Source: Novosphingobium sp. | GTDB lineage: Bacteria > Pseudomonadota > Alphaproteobacteria > Sphingomonadales > Sphingomonadaceae | Assembly: GCA_028697875.1 (NCBI GenBank) | Contig: JAQVEQ010000150.1 | Span: forward strand, 1-7,025 | Reading direction: 5' to 3' | Length of the DNA: 7,025 nucleotides | In this document: positions 1 to 6,641 of the stretch, one piece after another | How positions within the stretch are numbered: position 1 is the stretch's first letter | Layout of the letters: each line of letters starts with the position of its first letter | The notes under the pieces: generated by a model | The model's input: only the letters and a program-made list of their open reading frames with translations | Told to the model about the DNA's origin: nothing | Databases searched by the model: none | Translations under genes and position numbers: made by a program

Positions 1-79
1 TCATGCCGACAGCTTCTTCGCCTACCAGCTCGAGCGGATGCGCGATGGCTTGCGGGCCATGGTGAAGGCGCGGGAGTAA
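1..79 (+). CDS. C-terminal end of an unidentified protein (partial)
   Basis: Reading from base 2, 25 codons stay open and end at a TAA at 77-79. The peptide ends in FFAYQLERMRDGLRAMVKARE-like sequence, an amphipathic charged helix. The codon choice (third-position G/C) matches the neighbouring genes, which is why I prefer this frame to the other two. The tail is too short and generic to assign a family. It lies 57 bp upstream of the next gene on the same strand, so it could belong to the same transcript, but nothing in the sequence decides that. Confidence 0.5.
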   Translation, partial: HADSFFAYQLERMRDGLRAMVKARE

Positions 80-136
80 AACGGGAACGTACGGATAGGA
101 CGGGACGCGCAGCGTACCCGCCAAGGAAGTGGGAAG

Positions 137-1063
137 ATGGATCAGGCCTTTGTCGAGCAATTGGTGAAATGGCTCGAAATCTATGGTTTTGGCGGCGCGG
201 TGTTGCTGCTGTTCGTGCTGTGCGCCGAAATGCTCATGCGCTGGAAGGAAGGCAAGTCGCCCTGGAGCAAGGAAGGGCTCGACAGCCTGCTGTTGTTCTT
301 CACGGTCGGGCCCTTCATCGAAACGCTGTTCATCAACGGGCTGCTGATTGCCGGTCTCAGCCCGTTCTACGCGCTGACCCCGCTGCGCATCGAAGTGACG
401 TGGTGGACTCTCCCGCTGTACTTCCTGGCCGGGGAATTCGCGTTCTACTGGTTCCACCGGGTCGGCCATGAACTACGTTTGTGCTGGGCGGACCATTCGA
501 TTCACCATTCCGCCTCGACTTACGACTTCACGGTCAACTTGCGCTTCTCGCCGTTCCAGGCGCTCTATCGCCTGCCCTTGTGGGCACCGTTGGTCCTGCT
601 GGGCTTCAATCCGCTGGTGCTGGTGTTGATGGCGACGACGGTGCCGGCCTTTCAGACCTTCTGCCACACGACCCGGATCGGCCGCCTTTCCCCGTGGTTC
701 GAATGGCTGTTCGTGTCGCCTTGCAACCACGGCGTGCACCATGCCTGCAACCCGCTGTACCTCGACAAGAACTACGGCGGGCTGCTGATGATCTGGGACC
801 ACGTCTTCGGCACCTATCAGCGGATGGAGGACGATGTGCCGCCCGTGTTCGGCATCACGCACCCGTTGGAGACGAGCAACCCGATCAAGGTCATCCTGCA
901 CGAATTCATTCCGCTGTTCCGAGATTTCCGCGCCGCGCCGACCCTGGGCCAGAAATTCGGCGTGCTGTTCGGCCGGCCGGGCGAAACGTTCGAATTGCCG
1001 CGCCCCGTCGCTTCCGGCCTCAAGGCGGGCGAAGCGGACATGGTGGTGGAGCCGGCCGAATGA
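137..1063 (+). CDS. Fatty acid hydroxylase / sterol desaturase family membrane enzyme
   Basis: A 308-residue integral membrane protein of the fatty acid hydroxylase superfamily, whose members use a histidine-bound di-iron centre and O2 to hydroxylate or desaturate lipids. The histidine clusters are visible: HRVGH at 107-111, HSIHH at 120-124, a lone H177 (FCHT), NHGVHH at 197-202 and H222 in the WDHVFGTY segment. The stretch NPLYLDKNYGGLLMIWD (205-221) is characteristic of the family. Hydrophobic segments lie near 15-33, 50-73, 88-106 and 148-172, so the histidines should face the cytoplasm as in relatives. The ATG start has a good ribosome site, AAGGAAG at 123-129, seven bases upstream. The stop overlaps the next gene by ATGA, so the two are co-translated. 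The C-terminus (about 235-308) is a soluble tail. The substrate cannot be read from the sequence; hopanoids, carotenoids, ether lipids or sphingolipids are all possible. Confidence 0.9.
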   Translation: MDQAFVEQLVKWLEIYGFGGAVLLLFVLCAEMLMRWKEGKSPWSKEGLDSLLLFFTVGPFIETLFINGLLIAGLSPFYALTPLRIEVTWWTLPLYFLAGEFAFYWFHRVGHELRLCWADHSIHHSASTYDFTVNLRFSPFQALYRLPLWAPLVLLGFNPLVLVLMATTVPAFQTFCHTTRIGRLSPWFEWLFVSPCNHGVHHACNPLYLDKNYGGLLMIWDHVFGTYQRMEDDVPPVFGITHPLETSNPIKVILHEFIPLFRDFRAAPTLGQKFGVLFGRPGETFELPRPVASGLKAGEADMVVEPAE

Positions 1064-1494
1064 GCGCGCCGTTCGACTACTGGATTCCCGCCGCGGTCCT
1101 GACCGCACTGGCCCTGCTGGCGACGATCCGTCTATCGCTGCCATCCCTGATCGGCAAGCCGGTCGGCGGTGTCCTGGGCGTGCTGACCCATCCTGTATGG
1201 CTGTTCCCGTTCATTTTCGGGATTGCCGTTGCAGTCGGGTTGATGATCCAGGGCAACCTTTCTCCCTGGCCGCTTGCGGCCCGCGCCGATTTCGCCGCGA
1301 AATGGGGCATGTGGGCGGGAGTGGCCGGGTTCCTGCTTGTGTTGCTGGTCGATATCTGGCTCATCTGGACGCCGAGCATGATCGCCCGCCGCTTCGCCAA
1401 GCCGGAAAGCCGGGAGGCGATCAAGGTCCTTCCCCTGTTCAACGTGGTTTTCGGCCTCGTCTTTCTCGCCATCGTTCTCTTCGTCTGGCGCTGA
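1060..1494 (+). CDS. Small four-helix membrane protein of unknown function
   Basis: A 144-residue very hydrophobic protein that I do not recognise. Four membrane segments are apparent at about residues 7-27, 46-64, 83-106 and 122-143, with a positively charged loop between helices 3 and 4 (IARRFAKPESREAIK). The frame is open far upstream, but the real start is the ATG at 1060. It overlaps the stop of the desaturase-family gene (ATGA), is preceded by GGAG at 1048-1051 with an eight-base spacer, and upstream of it the frame reads as the shadow of the previous gene. The tight coupling suggests it works with the di-iron enzyme, for example as an accessory subunit or a second step in the same lipid modification. 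That role is inference from position only. There is no signal peptide with a cleavage site and no obvious catalytic motif. Confidence 0.85.
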   Translation: MSAPFDYWIPAAVLTALALLATIRLSLPSLIGKPVGGVLGVLTHPVWLFPFIFGIAVAVGLMIQGNLSPWPLAARADFAAKWGMWAGVAGFLLVLLVDIWLIWTPSMIARRFAKPESREAIKVLPLFNVVFGLVFLAIVLFVWR

Positions 1495-1548
1495 CCGGCC
1501 GTACTGCGCTAGCTGCCACCATTGCCGCGTAGGCATTGGCGGCCAAGG

Positions 1549-2298
1549 TCAGCGCACTGCCTCGTGCCCAAGCGGCCCATGCCCGCAGCCGAATCCCGGC
1601 GCCTTGAGCAGGGCCTGCCGCACGTAATCGCGCGCGCCTGAAATCGCTTCCTCCAATGCCAGCCCCCTGCCCAGCAGGGTGGCGATCGCGCTGGAGAGCG
1701 TGCAGCCGGTGCCGTGGTTATGGCGCGTCTCGATCCGCGCCGCCCGCCAGACGACGTCTTCATGCCCCGGACGGACCAGCCGGTCTTCGACCATCGGCCC
1801 ATCGGCATCGCCGCCCTTGGCGAGATAGGCGATCCCGCGCGCCGCCATCGCGTCCGGGCCGCCCAGGACATCCAGTTCGGGCACGTTGGGCGTGGTCAGC
1901 GTCGCCAGTTTCATCAGGCGTTCGAACGCGGCTACGGTCGCCTCGTCGGCCAGGGCCGCACCGCTGGTGGCAACCATCACCGGATCGAACACCACCGGCA
2001 CGTCGAGGTTCTCCAGCCGGTCAGCCACAAGCGTGGCAATCGCTGCCGAACCGAGCATGCCGATCTTGACCGCATCGACGCCGATATCGCTCACGCAGGC
2101 GTCGATCTGGGCCGCGACCATCTGCGGCGAGAGCGCTTCCACCGCGTGAACCCCGGTCGTGTCCTGAGCCGTGACGGCGGTGATCGCGGTCATTGCATAA
2201 CCGCCCAGCATCGTGATCGTCTTGATGTCGGCCTGGATGCCTGCGCCGCCCGAACTGTCGGACCCGGCAATGCTGAGAATACGGGGAGGCGCGTTCAC
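1549..2298 (-). CDS. thiD: Hydroxymethylpyrimidine / phosphomethylpyrimidine kinase
   Basis: Cytoplasmic ribokinase-fold enzyme of thiamine synthesis that phosphorylates HMP and then HMP-phosphate to HMP pyrophosphate. Family motifs are present in order: AGSDSSGGAGIQAD (11-24), KIGML (78-82), DPVM..TSG (105-113), TPNVPE (136-141), KGG (161-163) and HGTGCT (195-200), with the catalytic cysteine at 199. It starts with GTG at 2298, whose last bases overlap the glmM stop (GTGA). The open frame continues upstream through glmM but only as a shadow. No Shine-Dalgarno sequence precedes the GTG, so translation probably depends on coupling to glmM. At 249 residues it is shorter than E. coli ThiD (266, from memory). 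The loss is mainly between TPNVPE and KGG, where roughly ten residues around a strand before the KGG loop are missing. The usual NTHGTGCT reads RHNHGTGCT. All catalytic motifs are kept, so I expect it to be active. Confidence 0.95.
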   Translation of the reverse strand: MNAPPRILSIAGSDSSGGAGIQADIKTITMLGGYAMTAITAVTAQDTTGVHAVEALSPQMVAAQIDACVSDIGVDAVKIGMLGSAAIATLVADRLENLDVPVVFDPVMVATSGAALADEATVAAFERLMKLATLTTPNVPELDVLGGPDAMAARGIAYLAKGGDADGPMVEDRLVRPGHEDVVWRAARIETRHNHGTGCTLSSAIATLLGRGLALEEAISGARDYVRQALLKAPGFGCGHGPLGHEAVR

Positions 2299-3632
2299 GC
2301 CGCCGCCGCGACTGCGGCGCAGATGTCGCCCACGACCCGTTCGACCTGGCCCCGGTCGTCGCCTTCGGCCATCACGCGAATCACCGGTTCCGTGCCCGAG
2401 GGACGGATGACCAGCCGGCCTTTGCCCGACAGCGTGGCTTCCGCCTCGGCAATGGCCTGCTGCACGGACGCGTTTTCCAGCGGCTTGCCGCCTGCGTAGC
2501 GGACATTCTTGAGCAATTGCGGCACGGGATCGAACAGGTGGAGCAGTTCGCTGGCCCGTTTGCCCGACTGCACCAGCGCACCCAGCACTTGCAGCGCGGC
2601 AATGCACCCGTCTCCGGTGGTCGCGTGGTCGAGCAGGATCATGTGGCCCGACTGTTCGCCGCCGACGTTGTAGCCGCCTTCGCGCATCGCCTCGAGCACA
2701 TGGCGGTCGCCGACCTTGGCCCGCACGAGCGCCAGCCCTTCGCCGTCGAGAAACCGTTCGAGGCCGAGATTGGACATGACCGTGGCGACCACGCCGCCGC
2801 CCTTGAGCAGGCCCTTGGCCGCATAGTCGCGTCCGATCAGCGCCATGATCTGGTCGCCGTCGACCGTCTGGCCCTTTTCGTCGACCACGATCAGCCGGTC
2901 GGCATCGCCGTCCAGTGCGATCCCGATGTCGGCGCCTTCGGCCACGACACGGGCCTTCACCGCGTCGAGCGCGGTGGAGCCGACCCCGGCATTGATATTG
3001 GTGCCGTTCGGTTCGACCCCGATCGCCATCACTTCGGCGCCCAGTTCCCAGATGGCGGAAGGGGCGACATTGTAGGCCGCGCCATTGGCGCAATCGACGA
3101 CCACTTTCAGCCCGTCGAGCCGGACATCGTCGGCCAGTGACTGCTTGATCGCATGGATGTAGCGTCCGCGCGCATCGTCGATCCGCCGCGCGCGGCCGAT
3201 ATCCTCACCCTGTGCGAGTTGCTGGACTTCGCCCATGGCCTGTTCGATTGCCAGTTCGTCGGTGTCGGACAGCTTGAAGCCGTCGGGGCCGAACAGCTTG
3301 ATGCCGTTGTCGTCGAACGGGTTGTGGCTGGCCGAGATCATCACGCCGAGGTCGGCCCGCATCTCGCGCGTCAGCAGCGCGACCGCCGGGGTCGGCAGCG
3401 GCCCGGTCATGACGACGTCCATGCCGACGCTGGTGAAGCCGGCCACCAGCGCATTTTCCATCATGTAGCCGGACAGGCGGGTATCCTTGCCGATGACGAC
3501 ACGGTGGCGATGGGCGCCGCGCAGGAAGTGGCGTCCCGCCGCCTGGCCGACTTTCAGCGCCGTTTCGGCCGTCATCACGCCGTCGTTGGCGCGGCCTCTG
3601 ATGCCGTCCGTCCCGAAATATTTGCGAGCCAT
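2295..3632 (-). CDS. glmM: Phosphoglucosamine mutase
   Basis: Cytoplasmic enzyme converting glucosamine-6-phosphate to glucosamine-1-phosphate on the way to UDP-GlcNAc for peptidoglycan and lipopolysaccharide. The 445-residue length is standard for the family. All four alpha-D-phosphohexomutase domains are marked: N-terminal FGTDGIRG (6-13), the active-site phosphoserine loop ISASHNP (99-105, Ser102), the metal-binding DGDADR (241-246), the sugar-binding GGEQSGH (324-330) and the phosphate-binding RPSGTEP (410-416). The ATG start is fixed by the conserved MARKYFGTDGIRG beginning. The nearest ribosome-site-like sequence (AAGGGG, about 13 bases upstream) is further away than usual. The stop overlaps the GTG of thiD, so the two form one operon although their pathways are unrelated. 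The C-terminal alanine run is unremarkable in GC-rich genomes. Confidence 0.98.
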   Translation of the reverse strand: MARKYFGTDGIRGRANDGVMTAETALKVGQAAGRHFLRGAHRHRVVIGKDTRLSGYMMENALVAGFTSVGMDVVMTGPLPTPAVALLTREMRADLGVMISASHNPFDDNGIKLFGPDGFKLSDTDELAIEQAMGEVQQLAQGEDIGRARRIDDARGRYIHAIKQSLADDVRLDGLKVVVDCANGAAYNVAPSAIWELGAEVMAIGVEPNGTNINAGVGSTALDAVKARVVAEGADIGIALDGDADRLIVVDEKGQTVDGDQIMALIGRDYAAKGLLKGGGVVATVMSNLGLERFLDGEGLALVRAKVGDRHVLEAMREGGYNVGGEQSGHMILLDHATTGDGCIAALQVLGALVQSGKRASELLHLFDPVPQLLKNVRYAGGKPLENASVQQAIAEAEATLSGKGRLVIRPSGTEPVIRVMAEGDDRGQVERVVGDICAAVAAAA

Positions 3633-3805
3633 GGATTCGGTTCATCCCCTTGCAAGCGCACTCGGATACGCACATGACGCTGTTCGCGGGCAATGTCACG
3701 CCTGCCCGGCCAAGTCGATAAACGGTAATCGAAAAAGATCATGCAACGCGAGACGGTCCGGTCCGTTCGGGAGAGGGGAGAACAGATTCAACCCATGGAG
3801 ATCAC
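3633..3805. promoter_or_regulatory. Divergent promoter region between glmM and sodB
   Basis: These 173 bases separate the divergent starts of glmM and the superoxide dismutase gene and must hold a promoter for each. A short A/T-rich patch at about 3718-3742 (ataaacggtaatc followed by gaaaaagatcatg) stands out against the GC-rich surroundings and is the likeliest core promoter zone. I could not identify a convincing -35/-10 pair on either strand. I also saw no GGAAC element of the stress sigma factor and no clear Fur-like inverted repeat. The ribosome site of the dismutase (GGAG at 3797-3800) lies at the right end. Confidence 0.45.
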
Positions 3806-4417
3806 ATGTCTATCCAACTGATTGACCTGCCCTTCGGTAGCGATGCCCTGGCCCCGGCCATTTCTGCCGAAACGCTTTCCTTCCACCATGGAAAGCATCA
3901 CAAGGCCTATATCGACAAGACCAATGCCGCGATCGAAGGTACCGACCTTGCCGACAAGCCGCTGGAAGAGATCGTGGTGGCCGCGCGCGGTTCGAACCAA
4001 GGCCTGTTCAACAATGCCGCCCAGTCGTGGAACCACGGTTTCTACTGGTATTCGCTGACCGGCGAATCGACGGCGCCGTCGGGTGACCTCGCCGCCAAGA
4101 TCGACGAAAGCTTCGGCTCGCTCGACGCGCTGAAGGAAAGGCTGGCCGACGCCGGCGCGGGCCATTTCGCCAGCGGCTGGGTCTGGCTGGCCGAAAAGGA
4201 CGGCAAGCTTTCGCTGGAAGAGACCCATGACGGCGATACGCTGGCCGATAGCGGTTTCAATCCGCTGCTGACGATCGACGTATGGGAACACGCCTACTAC
4301 CTCGATCACCAGAACGCCCGTCCGGCCTATCTCAAGGCGGTGATCGACGGCCATCTCAACTGGGATTTCGCCGCCGAAAACCTGGCGCGCGGTTCCGCCT
4401 GGACCTACCCCGCCTGA
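3806..4417 (+). CDS. sodB: Superoxide dismutase, iron type
   Basis: A 203-residue cytoplasmic Fe/Mn-family superoxide dismutase that converts superoxide to hydrogen peroxide and oxygen. The four metal ligands are visible: H27 in SFHHGKHH, H77 in WNHGFYW, and D158 and H162 in DVWEHAYY. Iron rather than manganese is suggested by Gln73 in FNNAAQSWNH, the position that supplies the active-site glutamine in Fe enzymes, and by the absence of the Mn-type glutamine before the PLL motif (SGFNPLL, 149-155). There is no export signal. The ATG at 3806 follows GGAG at 3797-3800 with a five-base spacer. It is transcribed alone, divergent from glmM, and is followed by a strong hairpin. The family also contains cambialistic members, so metal use is inferred. 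Confidence 0.96.
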   Translation: MSIQLIDLPFGSDALAPAISAETLSFHHGKHHKAYIDKTNAAIEGTDLADKPLEEIVVAARGSNQGLFNNAAQSWNHGFYWYSLTGESTAPSGDLAAKIDESFGSLDALKERLADAGAGHFASGWVWLAEKDGKLSLEETHDGDTLADSGFNPLLTIDVWEHAYYLDHQNARPAYLKAVIDGHLNWDFAAENLARGSAWTYPA

Positions 4418-4437
4418 TCGCAAGGCGTCGGTGACGA

Positions 4438-4470
4438 AAAGGCGCCCTTGCCTGCGGCGGGGGCGCCTTT
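4438..4470. terminator. Bidirectional intrinsic terminator
   Basis: A perfect 10-bp inverted repeat, AAAGGCGCCC at 4438-4447 and GGGCGCCTTT at 4461-4470, encloses a 13-base loop. The + strand stem ends in a short T-rich tail (TTTCCTTAT). The - strand copy ends in TTTTCGTC. It sits between the stop of sodB and the TAA of the convergent transporter gene (4473-4475), so it can stop transcription from both sides. Confidence 0.85.
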
Positions 4471-4472
4471 CC

Positions 4473-5648
4473 TTATCCGGTTTCCGGTGGGGGTTCGTCC
4501 GGCTGGCCGTCCAGGGGGGCGAAGCCGAACAGCGGTTCGCCGAAGAGGAAGCCGATCAGGTTCGGATGGCCCATGTGATCGAACAGGGCCGTCAGCGTCA
4601 GCAGGATCGGCACCGAAAGCAGCGCCCCGGCAAAGCCCCAGATCCATGAGAAATAGCTCAGCGCCAGCAGGATCAGCACCGGGTTCATGGTGAAGCGTGC
4701 GCCGAGGATCGCCGGCGTCAGGATGTTCGACTCCACGAGGTGGAGCGAAAGATAGGCCACCGCCGGGATCAACCCGACGAAGAACGTCGTCGATGTCCCG
4801 AGGCCGAACAGCCCCAGCAGGGCGATCATTGTCAGCGGCCCGACATAAGGCAGGAAATTGAGGATCGCGGCCAGCCCGCCCCACATGATCGGGGCGTCGA
4901 TGCCCATCGCCCAAGCGCCGAACGCCACCAGGGCCCCGACGCACAGGTTGATGAGTGTGACGGTCAGGATGTAGGCGGCGACCCGGTCCTGCACGTCGCG
5001 CAGGGCCCGCGCGGCCTTGATGCTGCTGTTGTGCGAAACCCCTTCGTCCAGCAGGCGGCGGCGCAGGCGGACCCGGCTTTCGATCATGAAGAAGGCGAGC
5101 AGGAAGGTCATCAGCACTTCCAGCACCAGACTGGGCGTTGCCAGCGCCAGTTCCTCCAGCATCGAGGGCGTGGCCAGGACGACTTCCGGTGCCTGCTCGC
5201 GGCCGAGCACGCTGGCGAGCTGTTCGTTGAGGTCGCCCAGCCAGCGGAAAGCGCCGCGCAATTGCGAGAACTGTTCGCCCAGCCGGGCCACCATGGTCGG
5301 GATCTCGTCGACCATGTCGATCGCGGGCTGGAGGATCAGGGTCAGGGCCAGGGCGATCACGATGAGGAAGCTCGACATGGCGAGGGCCGAGGCCAGGAAA
5401 TTGGGCAGTCCCGCCGCCGCCAGCCGGTCGGCCAGCGGCGAGAGGACGATCGTGAGGATGAGGGCGGCCACCAGCGGCAGGAACACCACCGCGCCGATCG
5501 ACAGGATGAAGGGAAGGGCGAGGAACAGCCCGATGCCGAGCAGCAGGACGAGGGCCGATGTCAGGCGCACTTCCTGCGCGGCCCATGCCGGCTCCGCATC
5601 TGTCCGGGACGGTGAAGGTTCCTGTCGCTGGTCTGGTGTCGGACTCAT
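4473..5648 (-). CDS. AI-2E / PerM family membrane transporter
   Basis: A 391-residue polytopic inner-membrane protein of the AI-2E transporter family (PerM/YdiK-like). The N-terminus (1-28) is polar and proline-rich and probably cytoplasmic. Hydrophobic segments follow at about 31-72 (two helices), 86-108, 174-190, 228-248, 255-302 and 322-355, with the usual soluble insert at 110-170. Family landmarks are NFLPYVGP (264-271), LVESNILTPAILG (304-316) and the conserved end WGFAGALLSVPILL (337-350). The C-terminal tail is proline-rich and acidic. Family members have been proposed as exporters of autoinducer-2 or as Na+/H+ antiporters, so the substrate here is unknown. The ATG at 5648 lacks a clear ribosome site, but no better in-frame start is near. 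It lies 106 bp downstream of ecfG on the same strand with no strong terminator between, so read-through from the stress operon is possible. Confidence 0.92.
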   Translation of the reverse strand: MSPTPDQRQEPSPSRTDAEPAWAAQEVRLTSALVLLLGIGLFLALPFILSIGAVVFLPLVAALILTIVLSPLADRLAAAGLPNFLASALAMSSFLIVIALALTLILQPAIDMVDEIPTMVARLGEQFSQLRGAFRWLGDLNEQLASVLGREQAPEVVLATPSMLEELALATPSLVLEVLMTFLLAFFMIESRVRLRRRLLDEGVSHNSSIKAARALRDVQDRVAAYILTVTLINLCVGALVAFGAWAMGIDAPIMWGGLAAILNFLPYVGPLTMIALLGLFGLGTSTTFFVGLIPAVAYLSLHLVESNILTPAILGARFTMNPVLILLALSYFSWIWGFAGALLSVPILLTLTALFDHMGHPNLIGFLFGEPLFGFAPLDGQPDEPPPETG

Positions 5649-5754
5649 GGAACGGCGCTTGTCGATTGTGCTTCCGGGCCAGTGGTGCCATGCGCTGTCG
5701 CGCCAGGCAAACGGGATTTGTGTGGCTGGCCGGGAAGGTTCCCTCTCGCCATTC

Positions 5755-6348
5755 TTAAGCCTTGCCTCTGCCCGATGTGATTTCGTCGAGCTCGCCCAGG
5801 ATCGCGCCGTGCGCTTCGTCGTCGCTGCTCGACCGGTGGGGGATGTTTCCTTCTTCGAGCATGGCGTTCAGCGCGGCGCGCGCGCGGCCCACCCGGCTCT
5901 TGATCGTGCCGACGGCGCAGCCGCAGATTTCCGCCGCCTCTTCGTAGCTGAAGCCGCCGGCCCCGACGAGCAGCAGCGCCTCGCGCCTTTCGGGCGGGAG
6001 TTGCATCAGCGCGCGGTGCATGTCGGCGAGGTGGAGCGGTTCCTCCTGCCCGGCGGGAGCCGTCAGGATCCGTTCGGCGACGTTCTCGTCATATTCGCCG
6101 CGGAAACGGTTGCGCCGCATTTCGGTGAGGTAGGCATTGCGCAGGATGACGAAGGTCCAGGCCCGCATGCTGGTGCCGGGCTGGAAACGGTCGCGCGCGC
6201 TCCAGGCCTTGAGCATGGTTTCCTGCACGAGGTCGTCTGCCAGGTCGGGCCGCCCGCACAGGCCGCGCGCAAAGGCGCGCAAGTGCGGAATGACGGCTGT
6301 CAGTTCGCGCTTGAATTCGGATGCTTCGCCGGGGCTTCCGCCGCTCAT
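5755..6348 (-). CDS. ecfG: General stress response ECF sigma factor EcfG
   Basis: A 197-residue ECF-type sigma factor. Region 2 (about 20-85) carries PDLADDLVQETMLKAW, which contributes core RNA polymerase binding and -10 recognition. Region 4 (about 110-160) carries LPPERREALLLVGAGGFSYE followed by an HTH reading AAEICGCAVGTIKSRVGRAR, for recognition of the -35 element. The LVGAGGFSYEEAAEICGCAVGTIKSR type of region 4 and the nepR gene directly upstream identify the EcfG group. In alphaproteobacteria this factor is held by NepR and released when phosphorylated PhyR binds NepR. The ATG overlaps the nepR stop (ATGA) and lacks its own ribosome site, consistent with translational coupling that fixes the anti-sigma/sigma ratio. 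A C-terminal extension of about 35 residues past region 4 is acidic and probably flexible. The operon appears autoregulated by the EcfG-type promoter upstream of nepR. Confidence 0.95.
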   Translation of the reverse strand: MSGGSPGEASEFKRELTAVIPHLRAFARGLCGRPDLADDLVQETMLKAWSARDRFQPGTSMRAWTFVILRNAYLTEMRRNRFRGEYDENVAERILTAPAGQEEPLHLADMHRALMQLPPERREALLLVGAGGFSYEEAAEICGCAVGTIKSRVGRARAALNAMLEEGNIPHRSSSDDEAHGAILGELDEITSGRGKA

Positions 6349-6542
6349 TGGCCGGTATCGTCCAGCTTGGAGAGCAGGTCCTTGAAACTGTCGGGCAAGG
6401 GTTCCTCGACGACGGAATCGTACAGGCGGCGCAGGCCCGCGGCCCAGTCCGGCTTGTTCGCCGGGTCATTGCCGCCATCCTGCCTGTCGTGCGCGATCCG
6501 GTCCTGTCCGGATTGGCCTGTTTTCTTTTCCATGTCGGTCAT
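6345..6542 (-). CDS. nepR: Anti-sigma factor NepR
   Basis: A 65-residue cytoplasmic anti-sigma factor that sequesters EcfG in unstressed cells and is itself bound by phospho-PhyR. The conserved core is at 36-60: GLRRLYDSVVEEPLPDSF followed by KDLLSKL, matching the NepR signature of two short helices joined by an EP(L/V)P linker. The N-terminal 30 residues are polar, charged and likely disordered, as is usual. Two in-frame ATGs are close together (6542 and 6533); neither has a good ribosome site. I keep the first, but MEKK is an equally possible start. The gene overlaps ecfG by ATGA and is the first gene of the operon, about 77 bases downstream of the EcfG-type -10 element. Confidence 0.93.
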   Translation of the reverse strand: MTDMEKKTGQSGQDRIAHDRQDGGNDPANKPDWAAGLRRLYDSVVEEPLPDSFKDLLSKLDDTGQ

Positions 6543-6616
6543 GCGTTTGCGGCAAAGTCCTGTACTGGCCCAGTTCCGGCGACACGATTACAACGTTCCT
6601 CTCCGGTCGCAAATCA

Positions 6617-6641
6617 GGAACGAAAGCGCTGGCGACTTGTT
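6617..6641 (+). promoter_or_regulatory. EcfG-like promoter facing the sensor kinase gene
   Basis: On the + strand GGAAC at 6617-6621 is followed after 17 bases by GTT at 6639-6641 (GGAAC-N16-TGTT). It differs from the consensus only in the weakly conserved base before GTT. It is the opposite strand of the nepR promoter: the -35 of each contains the complement of the -10 of the other. It predicts a start near 6648, just ahead of the AAAAGGAG ribosome site at 6656-6663. Function is inferred from the match. Confidence 0.55.

Noticed and set aside
84..108. GGAAC at 84-88 upstream of the desaturase-family gene as an EcfG promoter.
   Set aside because: No GTT occurs at 16-17 bases downstream; the position holds CGC, so only the pentamer matches.
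481..1059. Upstream extension of the four-helix protein to an ATG at 481.
   Set aside because: The extra 193 codons are an out-of-frame copy of the desaturase-family gene; the ATG at 1060 has a proper ribosome site and starts the hydrophobic protein.
1524..1543. GCCGC/GCGGC hairpin between the convergent four-helix gene and thiD as a terminator.
   Set aside because: Only a 5-bp stem with a 10-base loop and no T-run on either strand; too weak in GC-rich DNA.
2299..3093. Extension of the thiD frame upstream through glmM as a fusion protein.
   Set aside because: The added part is an Arg/Gly-rich shadow of glmM, whose own frame is fully conserved; ThiD homology begins at the GTG at 2298.
3205..3699. 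- strand frame starting ahead of glmM, including an out-of-frame ATG just after AAGGGG.
   Set aside because: It translates to a basic, repetitive peptide overlapping glmM with no family signature; GlmM's start is fixed by its conserved N-terminus.
5710..5742. - strand GGAAC (5738-5742) with GTT (5710-5712) ahead of the AI-2E transporter as a stress promoter.
   Set aside because: The spacer is 25 bases, well outside the 15-17 range for EcfG promoters.
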